From Segatella oulorum JCM 14966 (lineage in GTDB: Bacteria > Bacteroidota > Bacteroidia > Bacteroidales > Bacteroidaceae), in assembly GCF_000613785.1 (NCBI RefSeq), contig NZ_BAJQ01000015.1, forward strand, positions 1-50,994: a stretch of DNA of 50,994 nt, written 5' to 3'. A model generated the notes under the pieces. It ran no database searches. It worked only from the letters and a program-made list of their open reading frames with translations, and was not told where the DNA came from. Position 1 is the stretch's first letter, and each line of letters starts with the position of its first letter. A program made the position numbers and the translations under genes. Below are positions 35,128 to 45,236 of the stretch, piece after piece.

Positions 35128-36387
35128 ATGAGAAACACTTGTATCATAACTCAGAAATATAAGCTATTTTTGCATTGTGATACGGTTTCAAGAAACATTC
35201 AAAGCGAGTATATTGCTTTTTTATTGTCTTTAACATCCATCGTTAAAGCTGCTGAAACGCCAGATGCAATCTATGGCGATTCGCTTCAAATCAGTTTGCT
35301 CACCTGTGGCCCTGGAAAGGAGGTTTATTCGCTCTATGGTCACACGGCCATTCGCTTTCATGATGTGCGCAATCAGCAAGACTTGGTCATTAATTATGGC
35401 ATGTTTTCATTCGCACAAAAGAATTTTATTTTGCGTTTTATCTTCGGACTCACCGATTATGAAATGGGCATCATCCCCTTTGATGCCTTTATGAAAGAGT
35501 ATAAGCGCGAGCATCGGTGGGTGATTGAGCAGGTGCTCAACCTCTCTTCTGCTGATAAACGCAGCATAGCCATGGCTATTGATGCCAACTATTTGCCCGA
35601 GAATAGGGTGTATCGCTACAATTATTTCTATGATAATTGCACCACACGTGCGCGCGATTTGTTGGCGAATAACATTCAAGGAACGGTCGTTTATAAAAGC
35701 ACGCCCAACACACAAACCACATTTCGCAGCGAAATTCATCAATGGAATCGGCAACAGTTGTGGGCAAGGTTTGGAAATGACTTGCTGTTAGGCATCGGAG
35801 CCGATCAAAATCTCACGCCCGAAGCGCAGCAATTCTTGCCCGATTCGCTCCGAAAGGATTTCCAAACCGCCATCATTCGCTACCAGAATGGAAAAGAGCG
35901 TCCGTTGGTTGCTGCCACGCATGCCCTTTATTGGCCGCAAGAAAAAACGGTGGCTTTCTCGTTGACAAGTTTTCTTTGCTCGCCATTTGCCTTCATCGCT
36001 TTGCTTTTTCTTATCACAATGAGTGTGTGGCTGTTGCGGAAACGTGTGCCAAAATCTTATTTCTGGGTGGTGCAAGCCGTGCGTTTGCTGACCGGTTTGT
36101 GTGGCATTCTGCTCACGATGATGCTCTTCAGTCAGCATCCCACCGTGCGTCTCAATCTGCAAATCCTCTTCCTCAATCCGCTTAATCTGCTTTTCTTTGT
36201 CCCAAAATTGCGTCAAAGCAAGCGCTTTAACCAAGTGATGGCAGGGTGTTATGTCTTAGCTTGCGTGGGCGCTCTTTTTCAAACCTATGCCGAGAACGTT
36301 TTCCTTGTGGCATTCATTTTGCTCTTTATTCAAGTCGCAACGATGAAAGAAAGCAACATTATCCCACGAACGCAGCATGGTCAATAA
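35128..36387 (+). CDS. DUF4105 (Lnb N-terminal periplasmic-like) membrane protein
   Basis: The C-terminal 370 residues are clear: LLTCGPGKEVYSLYGHTAIR, NYFYDNCTTRARDLL (likely catalytic Cys/His region of the DUF4105 family), and about four membrane segments in the last 140 residues. The start is not. The ATG at 35128 lies upstream of a TATTTTTG box at 35165 and only 35 bases from the divergent gene. A second reading uses GTG 35177 plus one extra T in the T6 run near 35217. It gives a clean signal peptide (TFKASILLFLLSLTSIVKAAE) and a 403-residue protein, but would make the mRNA nearly leaderless. The protein is probably exported and anchored in the inner membrane; its substrate is unknown. 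Confidence 0.75.
   Translation: MRNTCIITQKYKLFLHCDTVSRNIQSEYIAFLLSLTSIVKAAETPDAIYGDSLQISLLTCGPGKEVYSLYGHTAIRFHDVRNQQDLVINYGMFSFAQKNFILRFIFGLTDYEMGIIPFDAFMKEYKREHRWVIEQVLNLSSADKRSIAMAIDANYLPENRVYRYNYFYDNCTTRARDLLANNIQGTVVYKSTPNTQTTFRSEIHQWNRQQLWARFGNDLLLGIGADQNLTPEAQQFLPDSLRKDFQTAIIRYQNGKERPLVAATHALYWPQEKTVAFSLTSFLCSPFAFIALLFLITMSVWLLRKRVPKSYFWVVQAVRLLTGLCGILLTMMLFSQHPTVRLNLQILFLNPLNLLFFVPKLRQSKRFNQVMAGCYVLACVGALFQTYAENVFLVAFILLFIQVATMKESNIIPRTQHGQ
35165..35172 (+). promoter_or_regulatory. TAnnTTTG promoter box inside the annotated 5' end of the DUF4105 gene
   Basis: TATTTTTG fits TAnnTTTG. If used, transcription begins near 35177, downstream of the ATG at 35128. Confidence 0.5.
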
Positions 36388-37765
36388 ATATCTTGCCCTT
36401 CTCATTGCCGCATTAACGACGGCTGAGGTGCAGGCTTCAACGCTTGTGCCGCGCTTAATCGTCAATATCAATATTGATGAATGGCGCGGCGAGTATTTCG
36501 ATTCTTTCCTTCCTTTATTTCAGGAAGACGGACTAAAGAAGCTGTCTCGTGAAGGACATGTGTTCGAAGTGGCCTCGGCACCCTTCGATTTTGTCAATGC
36601 TCCTGCAGCCATTACAACGATTGCTACGGGCACCACGCCTTTCTATCATGGCATCATTGGCGCGCAATGGCTCGATCGTTCCACCTTGCACCCCATGCGT
36701 TGCACCGAGGATAAGCGTTACACTTATGCGCCTTCTAACGTGAAATGTTCAACCGTTGGCGACGAATTGAAAATCGTCACCCATGGAAAAAGCATCGTTT
36801 ATAGTCTTGCTGCCCATGCCGATTATGCCATTTTGTCAGCCGGGCATACGGCTGACAATGCCATTTGGTATGATAAACGCTATAGAAGATGGAACACAAC
36901 AACCTATTATGGTGCTTCACCTCAGTGGCTCAACACGCCGCTTGCACCGTCGACCATCACCAATATTGACATCGGAAACAAGGCCATCGACATCGTCAAC
37001 CAAGAGCGAATGGGCAAGGACGACATTCCCGATTTGCTCACTATCACGCTCTCTGCGGCTTTGGATGATAACGAATCGTTGCGGCAACAAGACCAGGCCG
37101 AACAGCTGATTTATCAGCAAATCGACCAAACCATTGCGAAACTCGTTACGAGCATCGAACAGTCGGTGGGCAAGGCGCATGTGCTTTTTGTCATCACCGG
37201 CACCGGAACGAGCGACGAAAGCGAAAACGATTACAGTCTTTATCGTGTGCCTACGGGCAATTTCTATATCAATCGCACGGCCAAACTGCTCAATGTTTAT
37301 CTGAGTGCACTCTATGGACAGGGCACTTATGTTGATGCAACCTGGGGCAATCAGATTTATTTAGACCGCAAAACCATTGATCAAAAGCATCTTCGTTTGC
37401 AAGATGTGTTGGTGCAGAGCCAAAGTCTTTTGTTTCAAACTGCGGGCGTGAGTGATGTCTATACGTGTGAGCAATTATTTGCAAACAATGCCGCTGTCTC
37501 TCGTGTGCGTAATGCTTTCCATCCCAATCTCAGTGGCGATTTGGTGATAAAGGTTGCACCGGGATGGAAAATGATTAACGAAGACTCGCAAGAAAGCTAT
37601 ACAAGTCGTGCAGCGGTGGCCCATTTCCCCATCATTTTCTATGGCAATGGTGTGACACAAACACACGATTTCACCCCCATAACCACCGATTATATTGCCC
37701 CAACGCTCTGTAAAAGCATCCGCATCAGAGCACCCAATGCTTGCGCAACGAGTCCGCTTTTCTAA
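36377..37765 (+). CDS. Alkaline-phosphatase-superfamily protein, divergent active site
   Basis: The 462-residue protein has a signal peptide ending EVQAS. The opening PRLIVNINIDEWRGEYFDSF and ATGTTPFYHGIIGAQW match the metal-binding Asp and nucleophile Thr region of type I phosphodiesterase/alkaline phosphatase family proteins. The usual TADHG-type metal site is not seen; the equivalent strand reads LFVITGTGTSD. A late FHPNLSGDLVIKV and AHFPIIFYGNG fit the family's C-terminal core. It overlaps the DUF4105 stop by 11 bases, so the two are coupled. It may be a periplasmic enzyme with altered metal binding or an inactive homologue. Confidence 0.75.
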   Translation: MVNKYLALLIAALTTAEVQASTLVPRLIVNINIDEWRGEYFDSFLPLFQEDGLKKLSREGHVFEVASAPFDFVNAPAAITTIATGTTPFYHGIIGAQWLDRSTLHPMRCTEDKRYTYAPSNVKCSTVGDELKIVTHGKSIVYSLAAHADYAILSAGHTADNAIWYDKRYRRWNTTTYYGASPQWLNTPLAPSTITNIDIGNKAIDIVNQERMGKDDIPDLLTITLSAALDDNESLRQQDQAEQLIYQQIDQTIAKLVTSIEQSVGKAHVLFVITGTGTSDESENDYSLYRVPTGNFYINRTAKLLNVYLSALYGQGTYVDATWGNQIYLDRKTIDQKHLRLQDVLVQSQSLLFQTAGVSDVYTCEQLFANNAAVSRVRNAFHPNLSGDLVIKVAPGWKMINEDSQESYTSRAAVAHFPIIFYGNGVTQTHDFTPITTDYIAPTLCKSIRIRAPNACATSPLF

Positions 37766-38038
37766 CCCAAGAATGGTGCTGTAACGCCCTGATTGCCGGT
37801 TATGTGAACAAGGGGCGTGGTTAAAACAAAAGAGGTTAGAAAAGGGTTGCGTTGTAAAGTGTTGCATTTTGTGTCATCATTCCATAGAGATTGGTTGCAA
37901 AAACAGCCCACTTTGTGTCATGATTTGATAGGAATTAATCTCCCCATTTGCTGACATTGACAACGCAACATCGCAGGATAAGTCCGTCATGCCCATGAAG
38001 TTTCAATCAAATTGCATGAAGGTTTCAATTAAAAGTGT
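37766..38038. other. Intergenic region upstream of secA with direct repeats
   Basis: No gene was found. It holds an imperfect direct repeat (CATGAAGTTTCAATCAAA at 37994 and CATGAAGGTTTCAATTAAA at 38015, 21 bp apart) next to the secA promoter. A looser pair of TTTGTGTCAT motifs lies further upstream (near 37868 and 37911). Confidence 0.55.
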
Positions 38039-38046
38039 TACTTTTG
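38039..38046 (+). promoter_or_regulatory. TAnnTTTG promoter box of secA
   Basis: TACTTTTG matches TAnnTTTG and lies 39 bases before the secA ATG. Confidence 0.7.
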
Positions 38047-38084
38047 CACCACTATTCAATAAAAAAATAACAACATAAGATAAA

Positions 38085-41000
38085 ATGAATTTCAATAAAA
38101 TTCTTAAGTCGCTTTTTGGAGATAAGTCCACACGCGACATGAAACTGATACAACCCCTCGTAGAAGAGGTGAAAAAAGTGTATCCCGAGATACAGCAGTT
38201 GAGCAACGATGCGTTGCGCGCAAAAACCAAAGAGCTGCAACAATATGTTCAGAAGGCTGCCGAAGAGCAAAATAAACAGATTGAAGCACTCAAAGAAGAG
38301 GTGGAGAAGACACCTATCGACCAGCGTGAAGAAATCTTTAATCACATCGATAAGTTAGAGAAAGAGGTGCTCGACCGTTATGAAGTAGCACTCAATGAGG
38401 TGATGCCAACCGCATTCAGCATCATCAAAGATACGGCACGTCGCTTTGCCGAGAACGATGAAGTGGTGGTTGAGGCAACCGATTTCGACCGTGAGTTGCT
38501 GCCAATCCCGCCAACGATTTTATTACGATTGATGCGACAAGGCCATTTACCACAATGAATGGACAGCCGGTGGAAACAAAATCAAGTGGAACATGGTGCA
38601 CTATGATGTGCAACTGTTTGGTGGTATTGCGCTCCACCAGGGAAAAATCGCCGAGATGGCCACGGGTGAAGGTAAGACTTTGGTGGCAACGCTGCCGGTA
38701 TTCCTCAACGCTTTAACCGGAAATGGTGTGCACATGGTCACGGTTAACGACTATTTGGCTAAGCGTGACTCGGAGTGGATGGGCCCACTTTATATGTTTA
38801 ATGGCCTTTCTGTGGATTGCATCGATAAGCATCAGCCCAACTCTGAAGCGCGAAGAAAAGCCTATCGTGCGGATATTACTTTCGGAACAAACAATGAGTT
38901 TGGTTTCGATTACTTGCGCGATAATATGGCTTTAAACCCAGCCGACTTGGTACAACGCAAGCACAACTATGCCATTGTCGACGAGGTCGACTCGGTGTTG
39001 ATTGACGATGCCCGCACACCTTTAATTATATCGGGGCCTATTCCGAAAGGCGATGACCAGATGTTCGAAGAGTATCAGCCCTTAGTAGAGAAGCTCTATG
39101 AGGTGCAACGCAAACAGGCTACGGAACTTTTGGCCGAAGCAAAGCAGAAGATTACCGAGGGACAAAGCAAAAATGACAAAAAGATTTTAGATGAAGGTTT
39201 CTTGGCATTGTATCGCTCTTATAAAGCTTTGCCAAAGAATAAACCGCTCATTAAGTATCTTTCTGAAGATGGAATTAAGGCTGGAATGTTGGCTACTGAA
39301 GAGGCTTATATGGCTAACAACAACCGAGAAATGCCAAAAGCCATCGAGCCTTTGTACTTCGTTGTCGACGAAAAGCTCAACAGTGCCGACTTAACCGATA
39401 AGGGAGCGGCTTGGTTAGCAGGTCAAACCGGGCAGGAAGATCTTTTTGTGTTGCCCGACATCACAACTGAACTCTCGGAGTTGGAGCAGCAAAAGAATCT
39501 CTCGGAAGAGGAGAAAATAAACAAGAAAGACCAGCTCATGGCGCACTATGGCGTGCAGAGTGAGCGCGTGCATACCTTGCAACAACTGCTCAAAGCCTAC
39601 ACCATGTTCAACAAAGATGATGAATATGTGGTGATAGAGGGTGAGGTAAAGATTGTTGATGAGCAAACAGGTCGCATCATGGAAGGCCGTCGTTGGAGTG
39701 ACGGATTGCATCAAGCCATTGAAGCAAAAGAGCATGTTAAGGTGGAAGCCGCTACACAAACCTTCGCAACCATCACGCTTCAGAACTACTTCCGCATGTA
39801 TCATAAGCTGTCAGGTATGACCGGTACGGCAAGCACTGAGGCAGGAGAGTTCTGGGATATCTATAAACTTGATGTCGTAGAGATACCGACCAACCGTCCC
39901 ATTGCGCGTCATGATTTAGACGATCGCGTTTATAAAACGGCACGAGAAAAGTATGCTGCCGTCATCGATGAGATTGAAACGATGCGCAATGCGGGTCGCC
40001 CGGTGCTTGTAGGTACGACATCTGTCGAGATTAGTGAGTTGCTTAGCAAGATGCTTAAGATGCGAAAGATTCCACACAATGTGCTCAATGCGAAGCAACA
40101 CCAGCACGAAGCCCACATCGTTGCCGAAGCTGGTAAGTCGGAAAATGGTTTGGGTGCTGTGACGATTGCCACCAACATGGCCGGTCGTGGTACTGATATT
40201 AAGCTTACAGATGAAGTGAAAGCGGCCGGAGGTTTGGCTATTATTGGTACCGAACGCCATGAAAGCCGTCGCGTAGACCGTCAGCTTCGTGGTCGTGCAG
40301 GCCGTCAAGGTGACCCAGGATCATCCGTGTTCTATGTCTCACTTGAAGACAAACTTATGCGTCTTTTCGCCTCAGAACGCATAGCAAAGATTATGGATCG
40401 CTTAGGTTTCGAGGATGGAGAACGTATTGAAAGCCCCATGATTTCGCGCAGTATTGAGCGTGCACAGAAGAAAGTTGAGGAGAACAACTTCGGTATTCGT
40501 AAGCACTTGCTCGAATATGACGACGTGATGAACAAGCAACGCACGGTGATTTATGAGAAACGCCGTCACGCTTTGATGGGCGAACGCATCGGTATGGACA
40601 TCACAAATGTGATTTGGGACCGCGTGTTTAATATTATTGATAAGAACGATTACCAAGGTGCCAAGGAGGACTTCCTTAAGGTATTGGCCATGGAATTGCC
40701 CTGCACGCAGGACGAATTCGAGAATGGTAACCACGAAGAAATCAAAGAACGCGCCTTCGAAGCGGCTATGGATTCGTTTAAACGCCACACCGATCGTATC
40801 CAAAGTGATGCCTATCCTGTCATTAAACGCGTGCAGGAAGAGCAGGGAGCAATGTATGAACGCATCCTTGTTCCTATCACCGATGGCAAGGGAATCTATC
40901 AAATTCCGGCCAATTTGCAGGAGGCTTACAACACAGAAGCAGCCAGCGTGGTGAAGGAATTCGAGAAAACTGTCATGCTTCGCATCATTGATGAGAGTTG

Positions 41001-41418
41001 GAAAGAGAACCTTCGGCAGCTCGATGAGTTGCGTCATAGTGTGCAAAATGCATCTTATGAGCAGAAAGACCCGCTGCTTATCTTCAAATTGGAGAGCGTA
41101 AAGCTGTGGGATAATATGATTGATGAGATGTATAGTCGCATGGCCAGCGTGCTTATGCGTTGTCAAATTCCCGTTGTTCAAGAGGTACAAGAGGCCGCAC
41201 CCGAGCAACATGCACAGCGTTATCAAGAGCAAAAGGTTAATCTTGACGACGAACGCGATCGCCAGTTGCAGCGCCAAGCCATGCAACATGATACGCGTGA
41301 GGGAGCAAATCAGCGGAACCACACGCCTTATGTGGCTGAACACACCCCGCGTCCCAACGATCCTTGTCCTTGCGGAAGCGGCAAGAAGTTTAAGAATTGC
41401 CACGGCAAGAATTTGTAA
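38085..41418 (+). CDS. secA: Preprotein translocase ATPase SecA (two apparent one-base deletions)
   Basis: SecA drives protein export through SecYEG. The ORFs 38085-38558 and 38593-41418 form a 1111-residue protein, usual for Bacteroidetes SecA, once a G is added at 38498 and another at 38534. The repaired stretch reads [19 protein letters not shown], then [11 protein letters not shown]. Features are the Walker A MATGEGKT, the [14 protein letters not shown] box, [26 protein letters not shown], and a zinc-binding C-terminus [14 protein letters not shown]. An extended region at about 310-420 is typical of this phylum. Because SecA is essential, the breaks are almost surely sequence errors. Confidence 0.95.
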
Positions 41419-41444
41419 TTTCAATTTAAATTCTATTTATTTTC

Positions 41445-41486
41445 GGTGCTCATCGCCTCCTTTTGGTGAACGATGAGCACCTTTTT
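41445..41486 (+). terminator. Terminator of secA
   Basis: GGTGCTCATCG pairs with CGATGAGCACC and is followed by five T, 27 bases after the secA stop. From 41487 to 41642 I see nothing else. Confidence 0.85.
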
Positions 41487-41642
41487 GGGTGTGTTTGCCA
41501 GCCTTCCCGCCGTCATTCTTGTGCATCAAACTACGTTTCAACAGGTCACTCCTATAACATTTTGCTGCGCTCCCATCGCTTATGATAAGTATTATCGCAC
41601 TAAAAAATCAGAAATTTATTTGGCTGTTCCTTAAAAAAAATA

Positions 41643-41650
41643 TACCTTTG
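41643..41650 (+). promoter_or_regulatory. TAnnTTTG promoter box of the tRNA-Lys(CTT) pair
   Basis: TACCTTTG lies 43 bases before the first tRNA. Confidence 0.7.
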
Positions 41651-41692
41651 CACACGCAATTCGCAACATGCCAGCCCCATGTATTTGTAAAT

Positions 41693-41765
41693 GCACCCTT
41701 AGCTCAGTTGGTAGAGCAACTGACTCTTAATCAGTGGGTCTAGGGTTCGAATCCCTAAGGGTGTA
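41693..41765 (+). tRNA. tRNA-Lys (anticodon CTT), copy 1
   Basis: This 73-base cloverleaf has acceptor arms GCACCCT and AGGGTGT (a G-T first pair), the anticodon stem ACTGA/TCAGT with loop CTCTTAA (anticodon CTT) and a T-arm TAGGGTTCGAATCCCTA. CCA is not encoded. Confidence 0.96.
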
Positions 41766-41796
41766 CAAACAGAGATGGTTTTTGAGGCATTTGCAT

Positions 41797-41869
41797 GCAC
41801 CCTTAGCTCAGTTGGTAGAGCAACTGACTCTTAATCAGTGGGTCTAGGGTTCGAATCCCTAAGGGTGTA
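41797..41869 (+). tRNA. tRNA-Lys (anticodon CTT), copy 2
   Basis: Identical over all 73 bases to the copy ending at 41765, with a 31-base spacer between them. It is a recent tandem duplication or one kept identical by gene conversion. Confidence 0.96.
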
Positions 41870-41884
41870 CTTCTCAATTCATCG

Positions 41885-41924
41885 AAAGTGCTTTCGCCAT
41901 ATCGTGGCAGAAGCACTTTTTTTA
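41885..41924 (+). terminator. Terminator of the tRNA pair
   Basis: AAAGTGCTT pairs with AAGCACTTT across a loop that itself can form GCCA/TGGC, followed by a T-run. It ends 10 bases before the flavoprotein ATG. Confidence 0.75.
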
Positions 41925-41933
41925 TACTATAAC

Positions 41934-43222
41934 ATGCAAGAAGAACAACAAAATTTCAGTAGAGAGTCATCGTCTTTGGTTGTGGATATTGCTGTGGTTG
42001 GTGCAGGGGCTGCAGGCTTCTTTGCTGCCATTACGGCGAAACAAATGCAGCCACAAGCGCGTGTTTCCTTGTTTGAGCGTGGCAATCATCCACTAAAAAA
42101 GGTAGGATTGACGGGCGGCGGGCGCTGTAATCTCACGAATAGTTTTGCAGCAGTTACCGATTTAAAACAAGTTTATCCGCGAGGGCATCAGTTTCTGAGA
42201 CGTCTTTTTAAAAGTTTTAACCACGAAGATGCGATAGCCTGGTTTCAAAAAGCAGGTGTACCTTTGGTCACACAGGCCGATCATTGTGTGTTTCCACAAT
42301 CTCAAGATGCGCAAACTATTGTGAAAACGCTCATGAAAGAGGCTGAGTGTATGGGTGTGGAACTGCATTATCGGCACACGTTTACAGGACTTTCTCCAAT
42401 GGACGATGGCCATTTGTCGCTTGCTTTTCGTGAAGCAAAGCCCGTTATTTGTCGACAAACCATCATCACAACGGGAGGTTCTCCTACGCAGAAGGGTTTA
42501 GAACCCTTTCTGAAAATGCAGCATCAGATAGAAGAACCAGTGCCTTCACTTTTTACGTTTGCCCTGAATGAGCCTGCACTCACACATTGATGGGTGCTGT
42601 AATCCCTCATGTGCGCTTGTCTATTCCTGCAACAAAGCTGTGTAGTGCAGGCATTTTGCTCATCACCCACTGGGGTATGAGCGGTCCTGCTACGTTGAAA
42701 TTGTCATCTTATGCGGCGCGTTTTTTGCACGAACGCCATTACCATTGCCCGATTTCCATCAATTGGACAGGCAAAACCAATCAGCAAAAAGTGGCTGAAG
42801 ATTTGCTCCATCAGCAACGTCTGCATCCACAAAAACAGATGAGTACTACCAAAGTTTTTGAGCTCCCCACGCGGGTGTGGCACTATTTGTTGCAGCGTTC
42901 CACGCTCAATCCTGACACACGATGGTGCGATTTGGGTAAAAAGGCGCTACATAAGCTCGTTGAGGTACTCACCAATGATGGTTATCTTGTGGAAGGGAAA
43001 GGAACTTTTAAGGAAGAGTTCGTTACTTGTGGCGGTGTGAGTCTACAGAGTATTTATGCGAATACCTTGGAGAGTAAGGTTATTCCAGGTCTTTATTTTG
43101 CAGGCGAGATATTAGATGTCGATGGCATTACGGGTGGATTTAATCTACAAGCCGCATGGACTACTGGTTATGTAGCAGGAAAAAGTGCCGCGAGTACTTT
43201 TGGTCGGGAGAGTGAACATTAA
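41934..43222 (+). CDS. HI0933/BaiN-like FAD-dependent oxidoreductase (one frameshift near 42586)
   Basis: The ORFs ending at 42590 and starting at 42587 form a 429-residue flavoprotein if one base is added near 42585. FAD-binding motifs are VVGAGAAGFFAAITA near residue 20 and LTGGGRCNLTNS near 60. A second conserved end reads GLYFAGEILDVDGITGGFNL, followed by QAAWTTGYVAG. The family is NAD(P)/FAD-dependent and widespread; its substrate is usually unknown. The ATG at 41934 is preferred because the longer frame runs back through the terminator and tRNA copy 2. Confidence 0.85.
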
Positions 43223-43412
43223 TGCATTGCAAAACAAATGGTTAGGAGCGTGAAAGAAAAAGCAATCACTTGGAGAAGTAAAGTAGTGCAGATGAGGTGG
43301 AAAAATGCGCTATATTGCCTAATAAAGTGCACTATATTATAATGTGTAATCGCTGCGAATGGTGGTGAAGAAAGAAAAAAACATTTTCTTTTGTTATTCC
43401 AGTGGTTTGCAT

Positions 43413-43420
43413 TATCTTTG
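43413..43420 (+). promoter_or_regulatory. TAnnTTTG promoter box of the nucleoside-transporter operon
   Basis: TATCTTTG lies 24 bases before the ATG at 43444, with a TTTG about 20 bases further upstream as a -33 element. Confidence 0.7.
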
Positions 43421-43443
43421 CAATTCAAACAAAAAGCAACAAA

Positions 43444-44691
43444 ATGAATCTTAAAATCAGACTTTCTGTGATGAATTTCTTAGAGTTCGCCGTGTGGGGA
43501 GCTTATCTCACTTGCATGGGAATTTATTTAGGAAACATCGGCATGGGTGCACATATTGGGACATTTTTCGCCATGCAAGGCATCGTATCTATCTTTATGC
43601 CGGCGATCATGGGCATTGTTGCCGACCGCTGGATACCGGCACAACGCCTTTTGGGCTATTGTCATTTGGTGGCCGGATTATTGATGTTTGCCACAGCATG
43701 GTATGGCCATCAAGCGGGCGGTGCCGTGCAGTTTGCTCCCTTGTTCACACTCTATTCACTCAGTGTTGCTTTCTATATGCCTACGTTAGCCTTGAGTAAT
43801 TCTACGGCCTATTCGGCATTAATCCAAGCGGGACAAGATACCGTGAAGGATTTTCCGGCTATTCGCGTGTTTGGAACCATCGGGTTTATCTGCACGATGT
43901 GGTTTGTAGACATCATGGGTTATAAAAGCAATGAGTTGCAGTTTGTAGTGAGTGGTGTGCTCAGCATCATGCTCTTTCTCTATACCTTTACGTTGCCCCA
44001 TTGTGCAACCAATGCCTCAACGCAGCACACCAACTTTGTAGAAGCATTTGGATTAAGGGCTTTTACGCTGTTCAGACAAAAGAAGATGGCTATCTTTTTC
44101 ATCTTTTCAATGTTGTTGGGTGTGAGTCTTCAAATCACCAACAGTTTTGCAACTCCTTTTATTGAGAGTTTTAAAAGCATACCGGAATATGCCAATACCT
44201 TTGGCGTGAAATATCCCGTTATCTTGTATTCTATCTCACAAATCAGCGAAACGTTGTGCATTTTGATGATTCCTTTCTTTATGAAACGTTATGGCATCAA
44301 GAATGTAATGCTTATTGCCATGTTTGCTTGGGTGTTGCGTTTCGGTCTCTTAGGCGTTGGAAATCCTGGTAATGGAGTGTGGTTGTTTGTTGCTTCGATG
44401 ATTATTTACGGGGTGGCATTCGACTTTTTCAATATCTCGGGTTCCTTGTTTGTGGATAAATCTACCGACCCAGGACTACGTTCCAGTGCGCAAGGACTGT
44501 TTATGTTGATGACCAATGGTATTGGTGCTACGGTGGGTTCGTTTGCGGCTCAGGCTGTAGTCAATGCACATACCGTGGGGAATGTGACCGAATGGTCGTC
44601 GTGCTGGTATATTTTTGCCGGTTATGCGTTGTTGGTAGGGGTTAGTTTCGCGCTGATGTTCCAACCTACAAATCAAGCAAAAGCTTCATGA
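43444..44691 (+). CDS. MFS nucleoside permease (NupG-like)
   Basis: The 415-residue protein has about twelve membrane segments. It opens LSVMNFLEFAVWGAYLTCMG and has GIVADRWIPAQRLLG, as in nucleoside:H+ symporters of the NupG/XapB type. It would import nucleosides across the inner membrane. The ATG at 43444 follows the promoter box; the ATG at 43402 lies upstream of it. Its stop overlaps the start of the DUF151 gene (ATGA). Confidence 0.85.
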   Translation: MNLKIRLSVMNFLEFAVWGAYLTCMGIYLGNIGMGAHIGTFFAMQGIVSIFMPAIMGIVADRWIPAQRLLGYCHLVAGLLMFATAWYGHQAGGAVQFAPLFTLYSLSVAFYMPTLALSNSTAYSALIQAGQDTVKDFPAIRVFGTIGFICTMWFVDIMGYKSNELQFVVSGVLSIMLFLYTFTLPHCATNASTQHTNFVEAFGLRAFTLFRQKKMAIFFIFSMLLGVSLQITNSFATPFIESFKSIPEYANTFGVKYPVILYSISQISETLCILMIPFFMKRYGIKNVMLIAMFAWVLRFGLLGVGNPGNGVWLFVASMIIYGVAFDFFNISGSLFVDKSTDPGLRSSAQGLFMLMTNGIGATVGSFAAQAVVNAHTVGNVTEWSSCWYIFAGYALLVGVSFALMFQPTNQAKAS

Positions 44692-45236
44692 ATCGAGTTA
44701 AGTTGCGTTTCCATGCGATTTCACAAATCATTGGTTCGATAGGTGTTGGCATCATCGTTTTGACTGATGAGGCGAAAGAACGACAGATTTCTGTGGTTTG
44801 TGACGCTGAGATGACCGATGCGTTGCGCAAGCGTTTGCAGGCGAGAAATGGTGAAGACATGCATCTTGCAGGGGCACTGAGCAGTTTGTTGAAACAGAAT
44901 GAGACGCAAGTAGAGGTGTTGATTTACGGTATTCAAGATGGGCAATATTGTGCGATGTTGCTGGATGCAGATTCGTTGGTATCGGTGAAACTCAAAGTTT
45001 GCGATGCCATTCTTTTTGCATTGTCGGGTCATTGGCCAATTTATATTGATGAACAGCTCATGCGAACACAATCGGCTTCTTTCGATGCCGCGCAGGAAGA
45101 TCGTGTGGCTATGCCTATCAACGTGCTCAATACAGATATGCTAAAGGAGGCTTTGGCGCGGAGTATAGCGCAGGAGGATTATAAGATGGCTGAATATTTG
45201 AACGCAGAATTGAAGCGGAGGGAAGGAAAATCATGA
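44688..45236 (+). CDS. DUF151 bifunctional-nuclease-domain protein
   Basis: The 182-residue protein matches the DUF151/BFN domain over about residues 1-150 (GVGIIVLTDEAKERQISVVC, and CDAILFALSGHWPIYIDEQL). A short UvrB/UvrC-like tail follows (ARSIAQEDYKMAEYLNAELKR). DUF151 proteins include plant and thermophile nucleases acting on DNA and RNA; the role here is uncertain. It overlaps both neighbours by four bases. Confidence 0.85.
   Translation: MNRVKLRFHAISQIIGSIGVGIIVLTDEAKERQISVVCDAEMTDALRKRLQARNGEDMHLAGALSSLLKQNETQVEVLIYGIQDGQYCAMLLDADSLVSVKLKVCDAILFALSGHWPIYIDEQLMRTQSASFDAAQEDRVAMPINVLNTDMLKEALARSIAQEDYKMAEYLNAELKRREGKS

Noticed and set aside
40402..41424. 340-residue minus-strand ORF opposite secA
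   Set aside because: SecA coding on the plus strand is certain; the antisense frame is incidental.
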